Assembly (NCBI RefSeq): GCF_000720135.1
Contig: NZ_JOIU01000009.1
Span: 186,001-250,000 of the forward strand
Direction of reading: 5' to 3'
DNA from: Streptomyces sp. NRRL S-1022
GTDB lineage: Bacteria; Actinomycetota; Actinomycetes; Streptomycetales; Streptomycetaceae
Length of the DNA: 64,000 nt
Within the stretch, counting starts at the first letter, position 1. Each line of letters begins with the position of its first letter. Positions 1 to 8,894 of this stretch are shown here, piece after piece. Made by a program: the position numbers and the translations under genes. The notes below the pieces were generated by a model. The model saw only the letters and a list, made by a program, of their open reading frames with translations. It had not been told where the DNA came from and did not search any database.

Positions 1-2
1 TC

Positions 3-854
3 ACACGCTGGCCCGCCATCTTCGGGCCCAGCATCTACGCCCAGCACCTGAGCCGCGGCCCGCGCACCGAGCGGTTCCGGCTGTGGGCCCAGGTGAACGG
101 CGAGGTCAAGTCCTGGGTGTCCCGGCGCGAACTCGACCCGGACGCGCTGTGGATCCGCTTCGACCAGGAGGAGAGCGCCGCCCCCATCGGCAGCATGGGC
201 GGCGAGTGGCACTTCCGGCCGCTGCCGGACGGCGGCACCGAGATCGTGCTGCTCCACGAGTTCACCGCAGCCGACGACAGCCAGGAGACGGTCAGCTGGA
301 TCGCCTCCGCGCTCGACCGCAACAGCGCGGTGGAGCTGGAGGCGCTGACCCGGATCGCCGAACTGGGCCACGCGATCGACGACGTGGTGTTCTCGTTCAC
401 CGACACGGTCGCGCTGGGGCGCCCGGCCGCCGAGGTCTACGACTTCCTGAACCGCTCGGACCTGTGGCCGCAGCGCCTCCCGCACGTGCGGCGGGTGACG
501 CTGAAGGAGGACGTGCCCGGCGTCCAGGACATGGTGATGGAGACGGTCACCGCGGACGGCTCCACGCACAGCACGCACTCGGTCCGGGTCTGCGTGCCCG
601 GCCAGCTGATCGTCTACAAGCAGCTGGTGCCGCCGCGGCTGCTCTTCGGCCACAGCGGACGCTGGGAGCTGGCCGGGGAGGGCGACGAGGTGCTGGTGAC
701 CGCCGAACACACCGTCGCGATCAACCCGGGCGCCGTCGCCGAGGTGCTGGGCGCCGGCAAGACGCTGGCCGACGCGCGCGAGTACGTCCGCGGCGCGCTG
801 GGGCGCAACAGCCGCAGCACGCTCGACCACGCCGGGTCGTGGCGCCATGGGTGA
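3..854 (+). CDS. Two-domain polyketide aromatase/cyclase (5' end outside window)
   Basis: Aromatase/cyclase of the SRPBCC (START-like) fold that dehydrates and aromatises the first ring of a reduced nascent poly-beta-ketone on the ACP. The frame is open from base 3 and the first residues (TRWPAIFGPS, then ERFRLWAQ) match the interior of the N-terminal cyclase domain, so the true start lies left of the window. A second SRPBCC domain follows from about base 390 (AEVYDFLNRSDLWPQRLPHV). Full-length relatives have about 310 residues, so roughly 30 are missing. The gene overlaps the next by 8 nt and is co-oriented with the ketoreductase, as expected for a C9-reduced octaketide-type pathway. Confidence 0.9.
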   Translation, partial: TRWPAIFGPSIYAQHLSRGPRTERFRLWAQVNGEVKSWVSRRELDPDALWIRFDQEESAAPIGSMGGEWHFRPLPDGGTEIVLLHEFTAADDSQETVSWIASALDRNSAVELEALTRIAELGHAIDDVVFSFTDTVALGRPAAEVYDFLNRSDLWPQRLPHVRRVTLKEDVPGVQDMVMETVTADGSTHSTHSVRVCVPGQLIVYKQLVPPRLLFGHSGRWELAGEGDEVLVTAEHTVAINPGAVAEVLGAGKTLADAREYVRGALGRNSRSTLDHAGSWRHG

Positions 855-2052
855 GCCCGGCGGCCTGCCCCACGACGGCTCCTGCGACAGCGTCTTCGCC
901 GAGGTGGCGCGGGTCTTCCGGCGGCACTTCGCCGACGGCGAGGAGATCGGCGCGGCGGTGTGCGTCTACCACCGCGGCCGGCCGGTGGTGGACCTGTGGG
1001 GCGGCTTCGCCGACCCCGGCCGGACCGACCCGTGGCGGGCGTCGACCCTGAGCGTCCTCGCCTCGCCCACCAAGGCACTGGTCACCGCCGCGGCGCTGCT
1101 CCTGGTGGACCGCGGGGTGCTGGAGCTGGACCGGCCGATCGCCGACCACTGGCCGGAGTTCGCCGCGCACGGCAAGGAGAAGATCACGCTGCGGATGGTG
1201 CTGAGCCACCGCTCCGGCGTGGTCTGCCTGGACCACGCCCCGATCACCGCCGACCACATGCGCCGGCACACCCCGATCGCCGAGGCGCTCGCCGGGGCCC
1301 GCCCGGAGTGGGAGCCGGACACCGCGCACGGGTACCACGCCGTGACCTTCGGCTACCTGGTCAGCGAACTGATCCGCAGGCGCACCGGCCGCACGGTCGG
1401 CGTCTTCTTCGCCGAGGAGATCGCCGCGCCGCTGGGCCTGGACTGCCACATCGGCCTGCCCGATCCGGACGCCGTCCACCTGGCCACCATGCTCCAGTCC
1501 AAGGCCGAGGACGTGATGTCGGGCGGTGACCCCGGCGACGCCATCGCCATGCTGACCGAGCTGGGCAGGCCCGAGTCGCTCACCCACCGGTCGACGGTGG
1601 CCAGCATGGCCCTGGACCCGGAACCGGAGCCGACGGCCGAGGACCCGTCCTACGGCGGCTGGGCGAGCGCCCGGTCCCTGGCCCGGCTGTACGCCGCACT
1701 CGTCGGCGAGGTCGACGGGTTCCGGCTGCTCAGCCCCGGGATGTCGGCCGAGATCGGCCGGGTGCACGCCGAGGGCCCCTGCCGGATCACCATGATGTCC
1801 ACCGCCTGGGGGCTGGGCTTCATGCTGCCCGACAGCCCCACCTTCCCGGCCTCGGCCGGCCTGACCACCGCGTTCGGCTTCGACGGCGCGAACGGCACCT
1901 TCACCTTCGCCGACCCGCGCCACGACCTCGCCTTCGCCTACGTGCAGAACTCCGGCTCCCGCGAGCTGGGCAGCATCGACGACCGCGCCCACCGGCTCGT
2001 ACGAGCCGTCTATTCGAGCGTCGGACAGCGCTCGGCCAAGGAGGAATCATGA
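847..2052 (+). CDS. SxxK serine hydrolase/transacylase (beta-lactamase class C/EstB fold), copy 1
   Basis: 401-residue cytoplasmic protein of the class C beta-lactamase/EstB/LovD superfamily. The SxxK nucleophile motif is SPTK within ASPTKALVTAAA, and a Tyr-containing stretch HGYHAVTFGY could supply the second catalytic motif. There is no signal peptide, so a secreted antibiotic-destroying beta-lactamase is unlikely. It lies between and overlaps the aromatase and ketoreductase genes (8 nt and 4 nt), implying translational coupling. A close paralogue is at 12139-13308 in the same cluster. In this family LovD is an acyltransferase and EstB an esterase, so attaching or removing an acyl group on the polyketide or sugar is a reasonable inference, but the substrate is unknown. 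Confidence 0.85.
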   Translation: MGEPGGLPHDGSCDSVFAEVARVFRRHFADGEEIGAAVCVYHRGRPVVDLWGGFADPGRTDPWRASTLSVLASPTKALVTAAALLLVDRGVLELDRPIADHWPEFAAHGKEKITLRMVLSHRSGVVCLDHAPITADHMRRHTPIAEALAGARPEWEPDTAHGYHAVTFGYLVSELIRRRTGRTVGVFFAEEIAAPLGLDCHIGLPDPDAVHLATMLQSKAEDVMSGGDPGDAIAMLTELGRPESLTHRSTVASMALDPEPEPTAEDPSYGGWASARSLARLYAALVGEVDGFRLLSPGMSAEIGRVHAEGPCRITMMSTAWGLGFMLPDSPTFPASAGLTTAFGFDGANGTFTFADPRHDLAFAYVQNSGSRELGSIDDRAHRLVRAVYSSVGQRSAKEES

Positions 2053-2831
2053 CCCGCACCCCTCTGGTCGCCCTGGTGACCGGCGCCACCAGCGGCATCG
2101 GCCTGGAGATCACCCGCCGGCTGGCCCGGGACGGCGCCCGGGTGTACCTGTGCGCGCGGCGCGAGGACGTCGTCGCCGAGACCGTGAAGCAGCTCCAGGA
2201 CGAGGGGCTCGACGTCGACGGCCGGGCCTGCGACGTCACCTCCCGCGAGGACGTCCGCGCCTTCGTCCGGGCCGCCACCGAACGGTTCGGCCCGGTGGAC
2301 GTCCTGGTGAACAACGCCGGCCGGTCCGGCGGCGGCGTCACCAAGGACGTCCCCGACGAGCTCTGGCTCGACGTGATCAACACCAACCTCAACAGCGTCT
2401 TCATGATGACCAAGGAGGTCCTCAACCACGGCGGCATCCTGGACCGCGGCTGGGGACGCATCGTCAACATCGCGTCCACCGGCGGCAAGCAGGGCGTCGT
2501 CAACGGTGCCCCGTACTCGGCCGCCAAGCACGGCGTCGTCGGGTTCAGCAAGGCGCTCGGCCTGGAGCTGGCGAAGACCGGGGTGACCGTGAACGCGGTC
2601 TGCCCCGGGTTCGTGGAGACGCCGATGGCCGAACGCGTGCGCGAGGTCTACTCCGGGCTGTGGAAGGTCCCGGCCGAGGAGGTCCACGAGCGGGTGAGCG
2701 CCCGGGTGCCGATCGGCCGGTACGTCGTACCCGAGGAGGTGGCCGCGATGGTGGCCTACCTGGTCGGTCCCGGCAGCGACGCGGTGACCGCGCAGGCCCT
2801 GAACGTGTGCGGCGGCCTCGGCAACTACTGA
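2049..2831 (+). CDS. Polyketide C-9 ketoreductase (ActIII-like SDR)
   Basis: NADPH-dependent short-chain dehydrogenase, 260 residues, that reduces one keto group of the ACP-bound polyketide (C-9 in actinorhodin-type pathways). The cofactor motif TGATSGIG is near residues 11-18, the NNAG motif near residue 90, and catalytic Ser and Tyr-x-x-x-Lys (APYSAAKHG) around residues 144-161. The C-terminus NVCGGLGNY is characteristic of type II PKS ketoreductases. The start overlaps the previous stop (ATGA) and has AAGGAGG upstream. A strong hairpin follows directly, so it is the last gene of this transcription unit. Confidence 0.96.
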   Translation: MTRTPLVALVTGATSGIGLEITRRLARDGARVYLCARREDVVAETVKQLQDEGLDVDGRACDVTSREDVRAFVRAATERFGPVDVLVNNAGRSGGGVTKDVPDELWLDVINTNLNSVFMMTKEVLNHGGILDRGWGRIVNIASTGGKQGVVNGAPYSAAKHGVVGFSKALGLELAKTGVTVNAVCPGFVETPMAERVREVYSGLWKVPAEEVHERVSARVPIGRYVVPEEVAAMVAYLVGPGSDAVTAQALNVCGGLGNY

Positions 2832-2836
2832 TCCGC

Positions 2837-2889
2837 CACGACGAAGGGGCGTTTCCCGGCCGGCAGCCGGGAAACGCCCCTTCGTCGTG
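2837..2889. terminator. Perfect 24-bp hairpin, bidirectional terminator
   Basis: Arms at 2837-2860 and 2866-2889 are perfectly complementary over 24 bp around a 5-nt loop. The hairpin sits between the converging ketoreductase and malonyltransferase genes and can end both transcripts. Confidence 0.92.
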
Positions 2890-2903
2890 TACGGGCCGGC
2901 GGT

Positions 2904-3866
2904 TCAGCCGGCCCGGCCCGCGAGGGCGGCCAGGGTCGAGGTCAGCTGCTGCTCGTCGTCGGTCCGGTGGGTGACCACACCCGGGGTGATGCGCCGGCAC
3001 AGGCCGCCCAGGACCTTGCCGGGGCCCACCTCGACCAGGTTCCCCGCACCCTCGGCCACCAGCCGCTGCGCCGTACCGGTCCAGTCGACCCGCCCGGTGA
3101 ACTGGCGGAGCAGGCAGCCGCGCGCCTCGGCGCCGTCCCGGACCGGTGCCGCGGTGAAGCTGGAGACGACCGGGATCACCGGATCGCGGAACTCCACGTC
3201 CGCCAGGGCCGCGGCGAACTCGTCCTCGACGCCGCCGAGGAGCGTGCAGTGCGCGGCACCGCCGATCTTCAGCATCACGACGCGGTCGGCGCCGGCCTGC
3301 CCGACCAGCTGGGCGAGCGCGTCGACCGCGGCCGTCTGCCCGGAGACGACCACCTGGGTGAAGTCGTTGTGGTTGGCGACCTCCACGACCTCGCCGGAGG
3401 CGGCGGCGGCCTTGAGGCACAGCTCCTCCACCGTCGCCAGGTCCAGGCCGACGACCGCCGCCATCTTGCCCGGCACCCGGGCGTTCGCCGCCCTCATCAG
3501 TTCGCCGCGCAGCCGGACCAGCCGCAGCGCGTCGGTCCAGTCCAGGACGCCGGCGCAGACCAGCGCGCTGAACTCGCCCAGGCTGTGCCCGGCGGCGAGA
3601 TCCGGTACGACACCGTGCGCGCGGAGCACTTCGAGCGCCACCACGCTGGTCAGCACCACGGCGGGCTGGGTGACGGGCATCTGCCGCAGCTCCGTGGCCG
3701 GGCCCTCCCAGCACAGCCGGGACAGTTCGAAGCCGAGCAGTTCGTCGGCGCGGCGGTAGTAGCTCTCGGTCAGCCCGGGCCAACGCCGCATCAGGTCGAG
3801 CCCCATGCCCACGCGCTGGGCGCCCTGGCCGGGGAAGAGGAAGGCGGTCCTGTCCAATGCAGACAC
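2904..3866 (-). CDS. Malonyl-CoA:ACP malonyltransferase
   Basis: 320-residue FabD-fold acyltransferase that loads malonate onto an ACP. It shows the FPGQGAQ motif at residues 11-17, the nucleophile Ser95 in GHSLGE, an Arg in LRGELM, and a His in AAHCTLL for the catalytic dyad. The start is GTG with a GAGAGTGA stretch upstream. Most type II PKS clusters borrow the fatty-acid enzyme; a dedicated copy sometimes accompanies non-acetate starters, but no KSIII is present in this window. It is divergent from the beta-propeller gene, with a SARP-type repeat between them. Confidence 0.93.
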   Translation of the reverse strand: MSALDRTAFLFPGQGAQRVGMGLDLMRRWPGLTESYYRRADELLGFELSRLCWEGPATELRQMPVTQPAVVLTSVVALEVLRAHGVVPDLAAGHSLGEFSALVCAGVLDWTDALRLVRLRGELMRAANARVPGKMAAVVGLDLATVEELCLKAAAASGEVVEVANHNDFTQVVVSGQTAAVDALAQLVGQAGADRVVMLKIGGAAHCTLLGGVEDEFAAALADVEFRDPVIPVVSSFTAAPVRDGAEARGCLLRQFTGRVDWTGTAQRLVAEGAGNLVEVGPGKVLGGLCRRITPGVVTHRTDDEQQLTSTLAALAGRAG

Positions 3867-3919
3867 TCACTCTCGGCTGGTGGCAGGAGCTCGCAGTCTC
3901 CAGATGCGGCCTACACCGC

Positions 3920-3962
3920 CGCTTGAGCACCGCTTCAGCTTGCGAAAGGGCCGCTCAAGCGG
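3920..3962. promoter_or_regulatory. SARP-type direct heptamers, divergent promoter
   Basis: CGCTTGA at 3920 and CGCTTCA at 3931 are exactly 11 bp apart, followed by the palindrome CCGCTCAAGCGG at 3951-3962. Heptamers at 11-bp spacing are the classic SARP binding site. The position suits control of 4032-5015 and of the malonyltransferase. Confidence 0.7.
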
Positions 3963-4031
3963 TTCTCCGGCCCGGCCTGCGATCGTGCGGCCACCGCCCA
4001 GCGGCGGTCCATTCCAAGGAGGAGAAACGGC

Positions 4032-5015
4032 ATGCGGAACAAGGTGCTGACCCGTCGGGGATTCCTCGGCCTGGGGGCGGCGGTGGGCGGCGCGGCGGTG
4101 CTCGGCGCCGCGGCGGGCCCGGCCTGGGCGGGCGAACCGGCGGGGCGCGAGTCCTGGCCGACCACCCTGCGGCTGCCCGACGGGCTCCATCCGGACGGCC
4201 TGGCGATCGGCAGGCTGCCCTTCGCCTACTTCGGATCGCTGCTCACCGCCGCGATCTACCGGGTCGACCTGTCCACCGGCGAGGGCGAGTTCATCAACGA
4301 GGGGCTCGGCTCGGGGCACAACGCCATCGGTCTCGCGCTGGACCACTGCGGACGGCTGTTCATCGGGGGCGGCTGGGGCCGGACCATCACCGTCATGGAC
4401 GGCCGCACCGGCGAGGTGCTCACGACGTACGAGGGGCTGGGCGCCGCGAACGCCTGCGTGAACCTCGCGACGGTCACGCGGGACGCCGCCTGGTTCACCG
4501 ACGGACTCAACGGCGTCCTGTTCGGGGTGCCGTTCGGTCCGGGCGGCACGCTGCCCGGACGGGACGGGATCGTCACCCTGCCGCTGACGGGGGAGTGGCG
4601 GCAGAGCGACGCCCAGTGGCAGATCACCGGGGCGGGCATCGCGGGCACCCCGGACGGGCGGGCCCTGCTGGTCGTCAACCAGTACGTCGACGGCGGCACC
4701 CTGTTCCGGGTCGACCCGCGCACCGGTGACGCCCGCCGGGTCGCCGTCGAGGGCGCGAAGTTCCCCACCACCAACGGCATCTGCGTCGACGGCCGCACGC
4801 TGTACGCGCCGTCGCAGACCGACCTCGCGGTGATCCGGCTCACCCCGGACGGCACCCGTGGCTCCCTGGTCCGCCGGGTCACCGACCCGCGCTTCGACTC
4901 GCCGAGCGCCGTCGCGCCCTACGGCGACCGGCTGTACCTGACGAACTCCCGCTTCCCGCTGCCGCCGACGCCGACCACGGCGTACACCGCGGTGGCCCTG
5001 CCACGGCACGCGTAG
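4032..5015 (+). CDS. Tat-exported SMP-30/gluconolactonase-like beta-propeller protein
   Basis: 327 residues with a twin-arginine signal (TRRGFLGLGAAVGGAAVLGA, likely cleaved after AWA near residue 34) followed by six-bladed-propeller sequence resembling SMP-30/gluconolactonase proteins (repeats around DGLAIG, GHNAIGLALD, TPDGRALLVVNQY, TNGICVDG). The product should act outside the membrane. The start has AAGGAGGAG upstream and lies just downstream of a SARP-type site, so it is probably part of the polyketide regulon. Lactone hydrolysis, binding or late tailoring are possible; I cannot choose between them from sequence. Confidence 0.8.
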   Translation: MRNKVLTRRGFLGLGAAVGGAAVLGAAAGPAWAGEPAGRESWPTTLRLPDGLHPDGLAIGRLPFAYFGSLLTAAIYRVDLSTGEGEFINEGLGSGHNAIGLALDHCGRLFIGGGWGRTITVMDGRTGEVLTTYEGLGAANACVNLATVTRDAAWFTDGLNGVLFGVPFGPGGTLPGRDGIVTLPLTGEWRQSDAQWQITGAGIAGTPDGRALLVVNQYVDGGTLFRVDPRTGDARRVAVEGAKFPTTNGICVDGRTLYAPSQTDLAVIRLTPDGTRGSLVRRVTDPRFDSPSAVAPYGDRLYLTNSRFPLPPTPTTAYTAVALPRHA

Positions 5016-5086
5016 TCCAGGACGGAGCCCGGCCCCGGCCGGGCTCCTCCGCCCGCACCGCCACTCCCTCCGGGAAAGGGGACCAC

Positions 5087-5836
5087 ATGCCCGACGACGG
5101 CACCCGACTGATCGAACTTGCCGAGGGGTTCTCCTGCCACGCCGAGGACGAGGCCACCGCCCGCTTCGGCTACCAGGAGCTCTTCGAGGACGACACCTAC
5201 CGCCTCGACCACCTGCCGCCGGCGCCCGTCGTCGTCGACGCCGGCGCGGGCATCGGGCTGTTCACCCTGCTGGTCAAGCGGCACCGCCCGCGGGCCCGGG
5301 TGCTCGCCTTCGAGCCGGTGCCCGGCAACGTGCGGCTGCTGCGGCGCAACCTGGCCCTGCACGGGGTCACGCAGGACGTCCTGGTACGGCAGTCCTGCCT
5401 GGGCGCGCGGCCGGCCGCCGCCGCGGAGTTCACCCACCTCCCGCGGCTCGCGGGGAACTCCACCCTCCGCCCGGAGCAGCTCGGCCCGCAGCGCGCGCTG
5501 ATGGCGCGCCACCTGGGCGCGGACAAGGCGGCGGAGCTCTTCCAGGCCGCGCGCCTCACCGTCGAGGTGGAGACCCTGTCCGGGGTGCTCCGCCGGACCG
5601 TCCCGGACGGCCCGGTGGACCTCGTGAAGATCGACGTCGAGGGCGCGGAGCCGGACGTCCTCCACGGCATCGCCGAGGAGGACTGGTCCAGGATCGGCTC
5701 CCTGGTGGTCGAGGTGGGCGAGGAGCGGGAGGCCGTGGAACGGATCCTGCGGGAGCGCGGGCTGCGCGTGCGCAGCGCGCCCGCTCCCTACATGTGGCCC
5801 GAGCTCGGCATCTACAACGTCACCGCACGACGCTGA
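5087..5836 (+). CDS. FkbM-family SAM methyltransferase
   Basis: 249 residues with a class I methyltransferase core: VVVDAGAGIGLFTLL near residues 46-60 binds SAM, FEPVPGNVRLLRRNL is the FkbM acidic-loop region, and VDLVKIDVEGAEPDVL is the FkbM signature. Enzymes of this family O-methylate polyketide or sugar hydroxyls, so methylation of a deoxysugar or an aglycone phenol is likely. AAAGGGGA precedes the ATG. The 3' end overlaps the convergent glycosyltransferase gene by 25 bp. Confidence 0.9.
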   Translation: MPDDGTRLIELAEGFSCHAEDEATARFGYQELFEDDTYRLDHLPPAPVVVDAGAGIGLFTLLVKRHRPRARVLAFEPVPGNVRLLRRNLALHGVTQDVLVRQSCLGARPAAAAEFTHLPRLAGNSTLRPEQLGPQRALMARHLGADKAAELFQAARLTVEVETLSGVLRRTVPDGPVDLVKIDVEGAEPDVLHGIAEEDWSRIGSLVVEVGEEREAVERILRERGLRVRSAPAPYMWPELGIYNVTARR

Positions 5837-7077
5837 GGGCGGTGCTGGGCCGTCAGCGCCTCCAGCCTGCGCACCACCTCGTCCGGGCCGGGCATGGACC
5901 GGATCAGCGAGTGCAGCTGGTCGGCCCCGGCACGGAACGACGGCTCCGTGACCAGCCGCTGCACCGCCGCGCACAGCGACTCGGCGGTCAGCTCGCCCGG
6001 CTCCAGCATCAGCCCGGCGCCGCTGTCGGCGACGTACCGCGCGGTGCGGGCCTCGCCCCACATCGACAGCGGGGTGACCAGCTGCGGCACCCGGTGCGCC
6101 CCGGCCGCCGCGAAGGTTCCGCCGCCGCCGTGGTGGATCAGCGCCGAGCAGCTGGGCAGCAGGTAGTTCAGCGGCACGTACTCCACCAGCCGGACGTTGT
6201 CCGGCACCTCCTGCACGGTCGCCAGCTGCTCGGCGTGCAGCGTGGCGACCAGCTCGATGTCCAGCTCGGACAGGGCGGCGACCATGTCGGCGAAGGAGAG
6301 CCCGGCCTCCCGGAACAGCTGCCGGCCGCGGCCCCCCATGCCGAGCGACAGGCACACCCGGGGCCGCTCGGGCCGCTCGTGCACCCAGGCGGGCGGGGTC
6401 CGGTTGCCGTTGTAGGGGACCCGCCGGACCGGCTCGTACGAGAGGTCGACGGGCAGCCGGAGCGGCGCGGGCACCGGGTCGACGGACCACTGGCCGAGCA
6501 GCAGTTCCTCACGGTGGGCGAGGCCGTACGGCTCCAGCATGGGGCGCATCAGCGCGGTGACCGGGTCCTCCTCCGGGCCGGCGCCGCGCTGGGCCAGCCG
6601 CTCGCGCGACCGCGCGTTCAGCCAGCCGATGTTGTCCTGCCCCCACAGGAACCGCGCCTGCGCGGCGCCGGTCAGCGTGGCGGCGACGGCGGCCGGCACG
6701 CAGAACGGGTCCCACAGCACCAGGTCGGGCCCCCAGCTCCGGCAGAAGTCCACGAGGTCGCCGAGCATCGGCGTGAACCCGGCCAGCATCCTCGTCATGC
6801 CGGCCCACTTGCGCTCCCAGCCGTCGTCGTGGGCGGCGTCCACCGACAGGAAGTCGGTGAGCGAGTCGAGCTTCTCGAAGTTGTCGTTCCACTCCATGAC
6901 CTCGGTCAGCGCCGCGCCGACCGGCACCGGGGCGAGGCCGGCCTCGGTCACCAGGTGGGCCGCACCGGGATGGATGGCGACGCGCACCTCGTGCCCGGCG
7001 TTCTGCAACGCCCAGGCCAACGGGACCAGGGGGTGCACATGCGCCGTCGCAGGGAAAGCGCAGAACAGAACACGCAT
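5812..7077 (-). CDS. Glycosyltransferase, GT-B fold (DesVII/EryCIII-like)
   Basis: 421-residue GT1-family natural-product glycosyltransferase. The N-terminal motif MRVLFCAFPATAHVHPLVPL begins at the chosen ATG (7077), and the C-terminal nucleotide-sugar site reads IHHGGGGTFAAAGAHRVPQL. Length and the long linker resemble the DesVII/EryCIII/AknS group, some members of which need a P450-like helper; none is visible here. The frame is open far upstream, but homology starts at 7077 with GAGAGG before it. It probably transfers a TDP-deoxysugar to the aglycone or extends a sugar chain, complementing the C-glycosyltransferase at 14564-15715. Confidence 0.92.
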   Translation of the reverse strand: MRVLFCAFPATAHVHPLVPLAWALQNAGHEVRVAIHPGAAHLVTEAGLAPVPVGAALTEVMEWNDNFEKLDSLTDFLSVDAAHDDGWERKWAGMTRMLAGFTPMLGDLVDFCRSWGPDLVLWDPFCVPAAVAATLTGAAQARFLWGQDNIGWLNARSRERLAQRGAGPEEDPVTALMRPMLEPYGLAHREELLLGQWSVDPVPAPLRLPVDLSYEPVRRVPYNGNRTPPAWVHERPERPRVCLSLGMGGRGRQLFREAGLSFADMVAALSELDIELVATLHAEQLATVQEVPDNVRLVEYVPLNYLLPSCSALIHHGGGGTFAAAGAHRVPQLVTPLSMWGEARTARYVADSGAGLMLEPGELTAESLCAAVQRLVTEPSFRAGADQLHSLIRSMPGPDEVVRRLEALTAQHRPQRRAVTL

Positions 7078-7164
7078 GGATTCAATTTCCTCTCGCCCGA
7101 CACAGTCCGGGAGGAATAACCTGCCGATCCCTTCTGGAAATCGACTGGACTGCCGGAGAGAAAC

Positions 7165-7194
7165 CGCTCGAAAACCAATTGCGGATGACTTGAG
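7165..7194. promoter_or_regulatory. SARP-type heptamers between glycosyltransferase and epimerase
   Basis: CGCTCGA at 7165 and GACTTGA at 7187 are 22 bp apart (2 x 11) with a weaker CAATTGC at 7176. The site lies in the divergent promoter region 7078-7299. Confidence 0.5.
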
Positions 7195-7299
7195 CGCCCT
7201 CGCCGGCCCGGCTCTCCCGCTTCCGTGTGCCGACGATTCTCTGGCAGCATCGTCACGCAGTCTCCCACCATCATTCGGCCAACAGCCAAGGATTGCGTC

Positions 7300-7893
7300 A
7301 TGCATGTGCGCGAACTCGCCGTTCCGGGAAGTTACGAATTCACGCCGGACCTCTTTCCCGACCGGCGTGGGGTGTTCGTCTCGCCGATGCAGGGGCCCCT
7401 CTTCCAGTCCCACGTCGGTCACGAATTCCAGGTGGCCCAGAGCAACATCAGCCGCTCGTCCCGCGGCGTGCTGCGCGGTATCCACTTCACCACGGCCCCG
7501 CCCGGACAGGCGAAATACGTCCACTGCGCCCACGGGCGGGCCCTCGACTTCGTCGTGGACATCCGGGTCGGCTCGCCCACGTTCGGCGCGTGGGACTGCG
7601 TCGAGCTGGACGCCGAGTCCTTCCGCGCGGTGTACCTGCCCGTCGGCGTCGGTCACACCTTCCTGGCGCTGGAGGACGACACGATGATGTCGTACCTGAT
7701 GTCGACCAGTTACGTGCCGGAGCTGGAGCAGGCGATAGACCCGTTCGACCCCACGCTCGGACTTCCCTGGCCCGAGGGCATCGAATTCGTCGTCTCCGAC
7801 CGGGACCGTGCCGCGATGAGCCTGACGGAGGCGCTGGAGCGGGGGTTGCTGCCCACGTACGAGGACTGCGTCGACGGGCTGGTGCGGGCGTGA
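7300..7893 (+). CDS. dTDP-4-keto-6-deoxyhexose 3,5-epimerase (RfbC family)
   Basis: 197-residue cupin-fold epimerase that inverts C-5 and/or C-3 of a TDP-4-keto-6-deoxyhexose. Characteristic RfbC elements are FPDRRGVF near residue 21, QSNISRSSRGVLRGIHF near residues 47-63 and KYVHCAHGRALDFVVDIR. The ATG at 7300 is the first start that gives the family N-terminus (MHVRELAVPGSYEFTPDLF). It overlaps the next gene by GTGA. In a cluster with sugar reductases and two glycosyltransferases it makes the L-configured (or C-3-inverted) deoxysugar donor. Confidence 0.93.
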   Translation: MHVRELAVPGSYEFTPDLFPDRRGVFVSPMQGPLFQSHVGHEFQVAQSNISRSSRGVLRGIHFTTAPPGQAKYVHCAHGRALDFVVDIRVGSPTFGAWDCVELDAESFRAVYLPVGVGHTFLALEDDTMMSYLMSTSYVPELEQAIDPFDPTLGLPWPEGIEFVVSDRDRAAMSLTEALERGLLPTYEDCVDGLVRA

Positions 7894-8819
7894 CCGGCAC
7901 GCCCGTGCGCACCCGCGTCGCGGTGCTCGGCGGCACCGGCTCGGTGGGCCGGCAGGTCTGCGCCGCCTTCGCGGAGCAGGGCCACGAGGTGGTCGCGGTC
8001 GCCCGCAGGCCGGCGCCGCACGTGGCGCCGTACCGGTTCGTGCCGCTCGACCTGGCGGCCGCCGACGGCGGGGAACTGGCCGCGGTCCTCGCCCGCGAGG
8101 GCGTCGGCACCGTGGTCAACGCCGTCACCGGGTGGGGCGCCACCGACGAGGAGATGCACCTGCTCAACGTCCGGCCCGTCGAGCACGTCGTCGACGCGCT
8201 GCGCCGGCTGCCCGGCCGGCCGCGCCTGGTGCACATCGGCACGCTGCACGAGTACGGCCCGGTGCCCGAGGGCAGCCCGATCCACGAGGAACTGCCCCCG
8301 GCGCCGGAGAGCCGCTACGCGCGCGTGAAGCTCGCCGCCTCCCGCACGGTGCTCGACGCGACCGGGCCCGACGGCATCGACGGTGTGGTCGTCCGGCTGG
8401 CCAACACCCTGGGACCGCATCCCGCGGCCGAGACCTTCCTGGGGTCGCTCGCCCGCCGGCTGCGGGGCACCGATCCGTCCGACGGGATCGAGCTGTCGAT
8501 CTCCGACGCCCGCCGGGACTACGTCGACGTACGGGACGCGGCGGAGGCGATCGTGCGCGCGGCGGTCCGGCCCGGGGTGCCGCGGCTGCTGAACATCGGC
8601 AGCGGGACCGCCGTCTCGGTCCGCTTCCTCGTGCGGGAGCTGCTGCGGGCCGCCGGTCTGCCCGCGGACGCCGTCCGGGAGACCGGCGGCACGGTGCACA
8701 GCCACGGCGGCGACTGGACCCGGGCCGACATCACCCGGGCCGGCTCCGCGCTGGACTGGCGGCCCCGGTTCACCGTGGACGAGTCCATGACGGCCCTGTG
8801 GGACAGCCTCGGCGCCTGA
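7890..8819 (+). CDS. TDP-4-ketohexose reductase (extended SDR)
   Basis: 309-residue NAD(P)-dependent SDR with the Rossmann motif VLGGTGSVGRQV near residues 10-21, a downstream Tyr-x-x-x-Lys (RYARVKLAA) and a substrate-binding C-terminus. It belongs to the NDP-sugar epimerase/4-ketoreductase group and most likely sets C-4 stereochemistry of the deoxysugar. The GTG start overlaps the epimerase stop (GTGA), so the two are translated together. It ends before a GC hairpin at 8841-8882. Confidence 0.88.
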   Translation: MTGTPVRTRVAVLGGTGSVGRQVCAAFAEQGHEVVAVARRPAPHVAPYRFVPLDLAAADGGELAAVLAREGVGTVVNAVTGWGATDEEMHLLNVRPVEHVVDALRRLPGRPRLVHIGTLHEYGPVPEGSPIHEELPPAPESRYARVKLAASRTVLDATGPDGIDGVVVRLANTLGPHPAAETFLGSLARRLRGTDPSDGIELSISDARRDYVDVRDAAEAIVRAAVRPGVPRLLNIGSGTAVSVRFLVRELLRAAGLPADAVRETGGTVHSHGGDWTRADITRAGSALDWRPRFTVDESMTALWDSLGA

Positions 8820-8840
8820 CGGCCGGACCGGCCGGCCCGG

Positions 8841-8882
8841 CCGGGGGCAGCCCTCGTCCATCCGGTGAGGGCCTGCCCCCGG
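8841..8882. terminator. GC-rich hairpin between converging genes
   Basis: 8841-8855 pairs with 8867-8882 (CCGGGGGCAG...CTGCCCCCGG core) with one bulge. It separates the sugar reductase (+) from the MBL-fold cyclase (-). Confidence 0.75.
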
Positions 8883-8894
8883 GGGGCGTACGGC

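Noticed and set aside
847..2052. Beta-lactam resistance gene
   Set aside because: No signal peptide, coupled to PKS genes, has a paralogue in the same cluster; esterase/acyltransferase relatives fit better.
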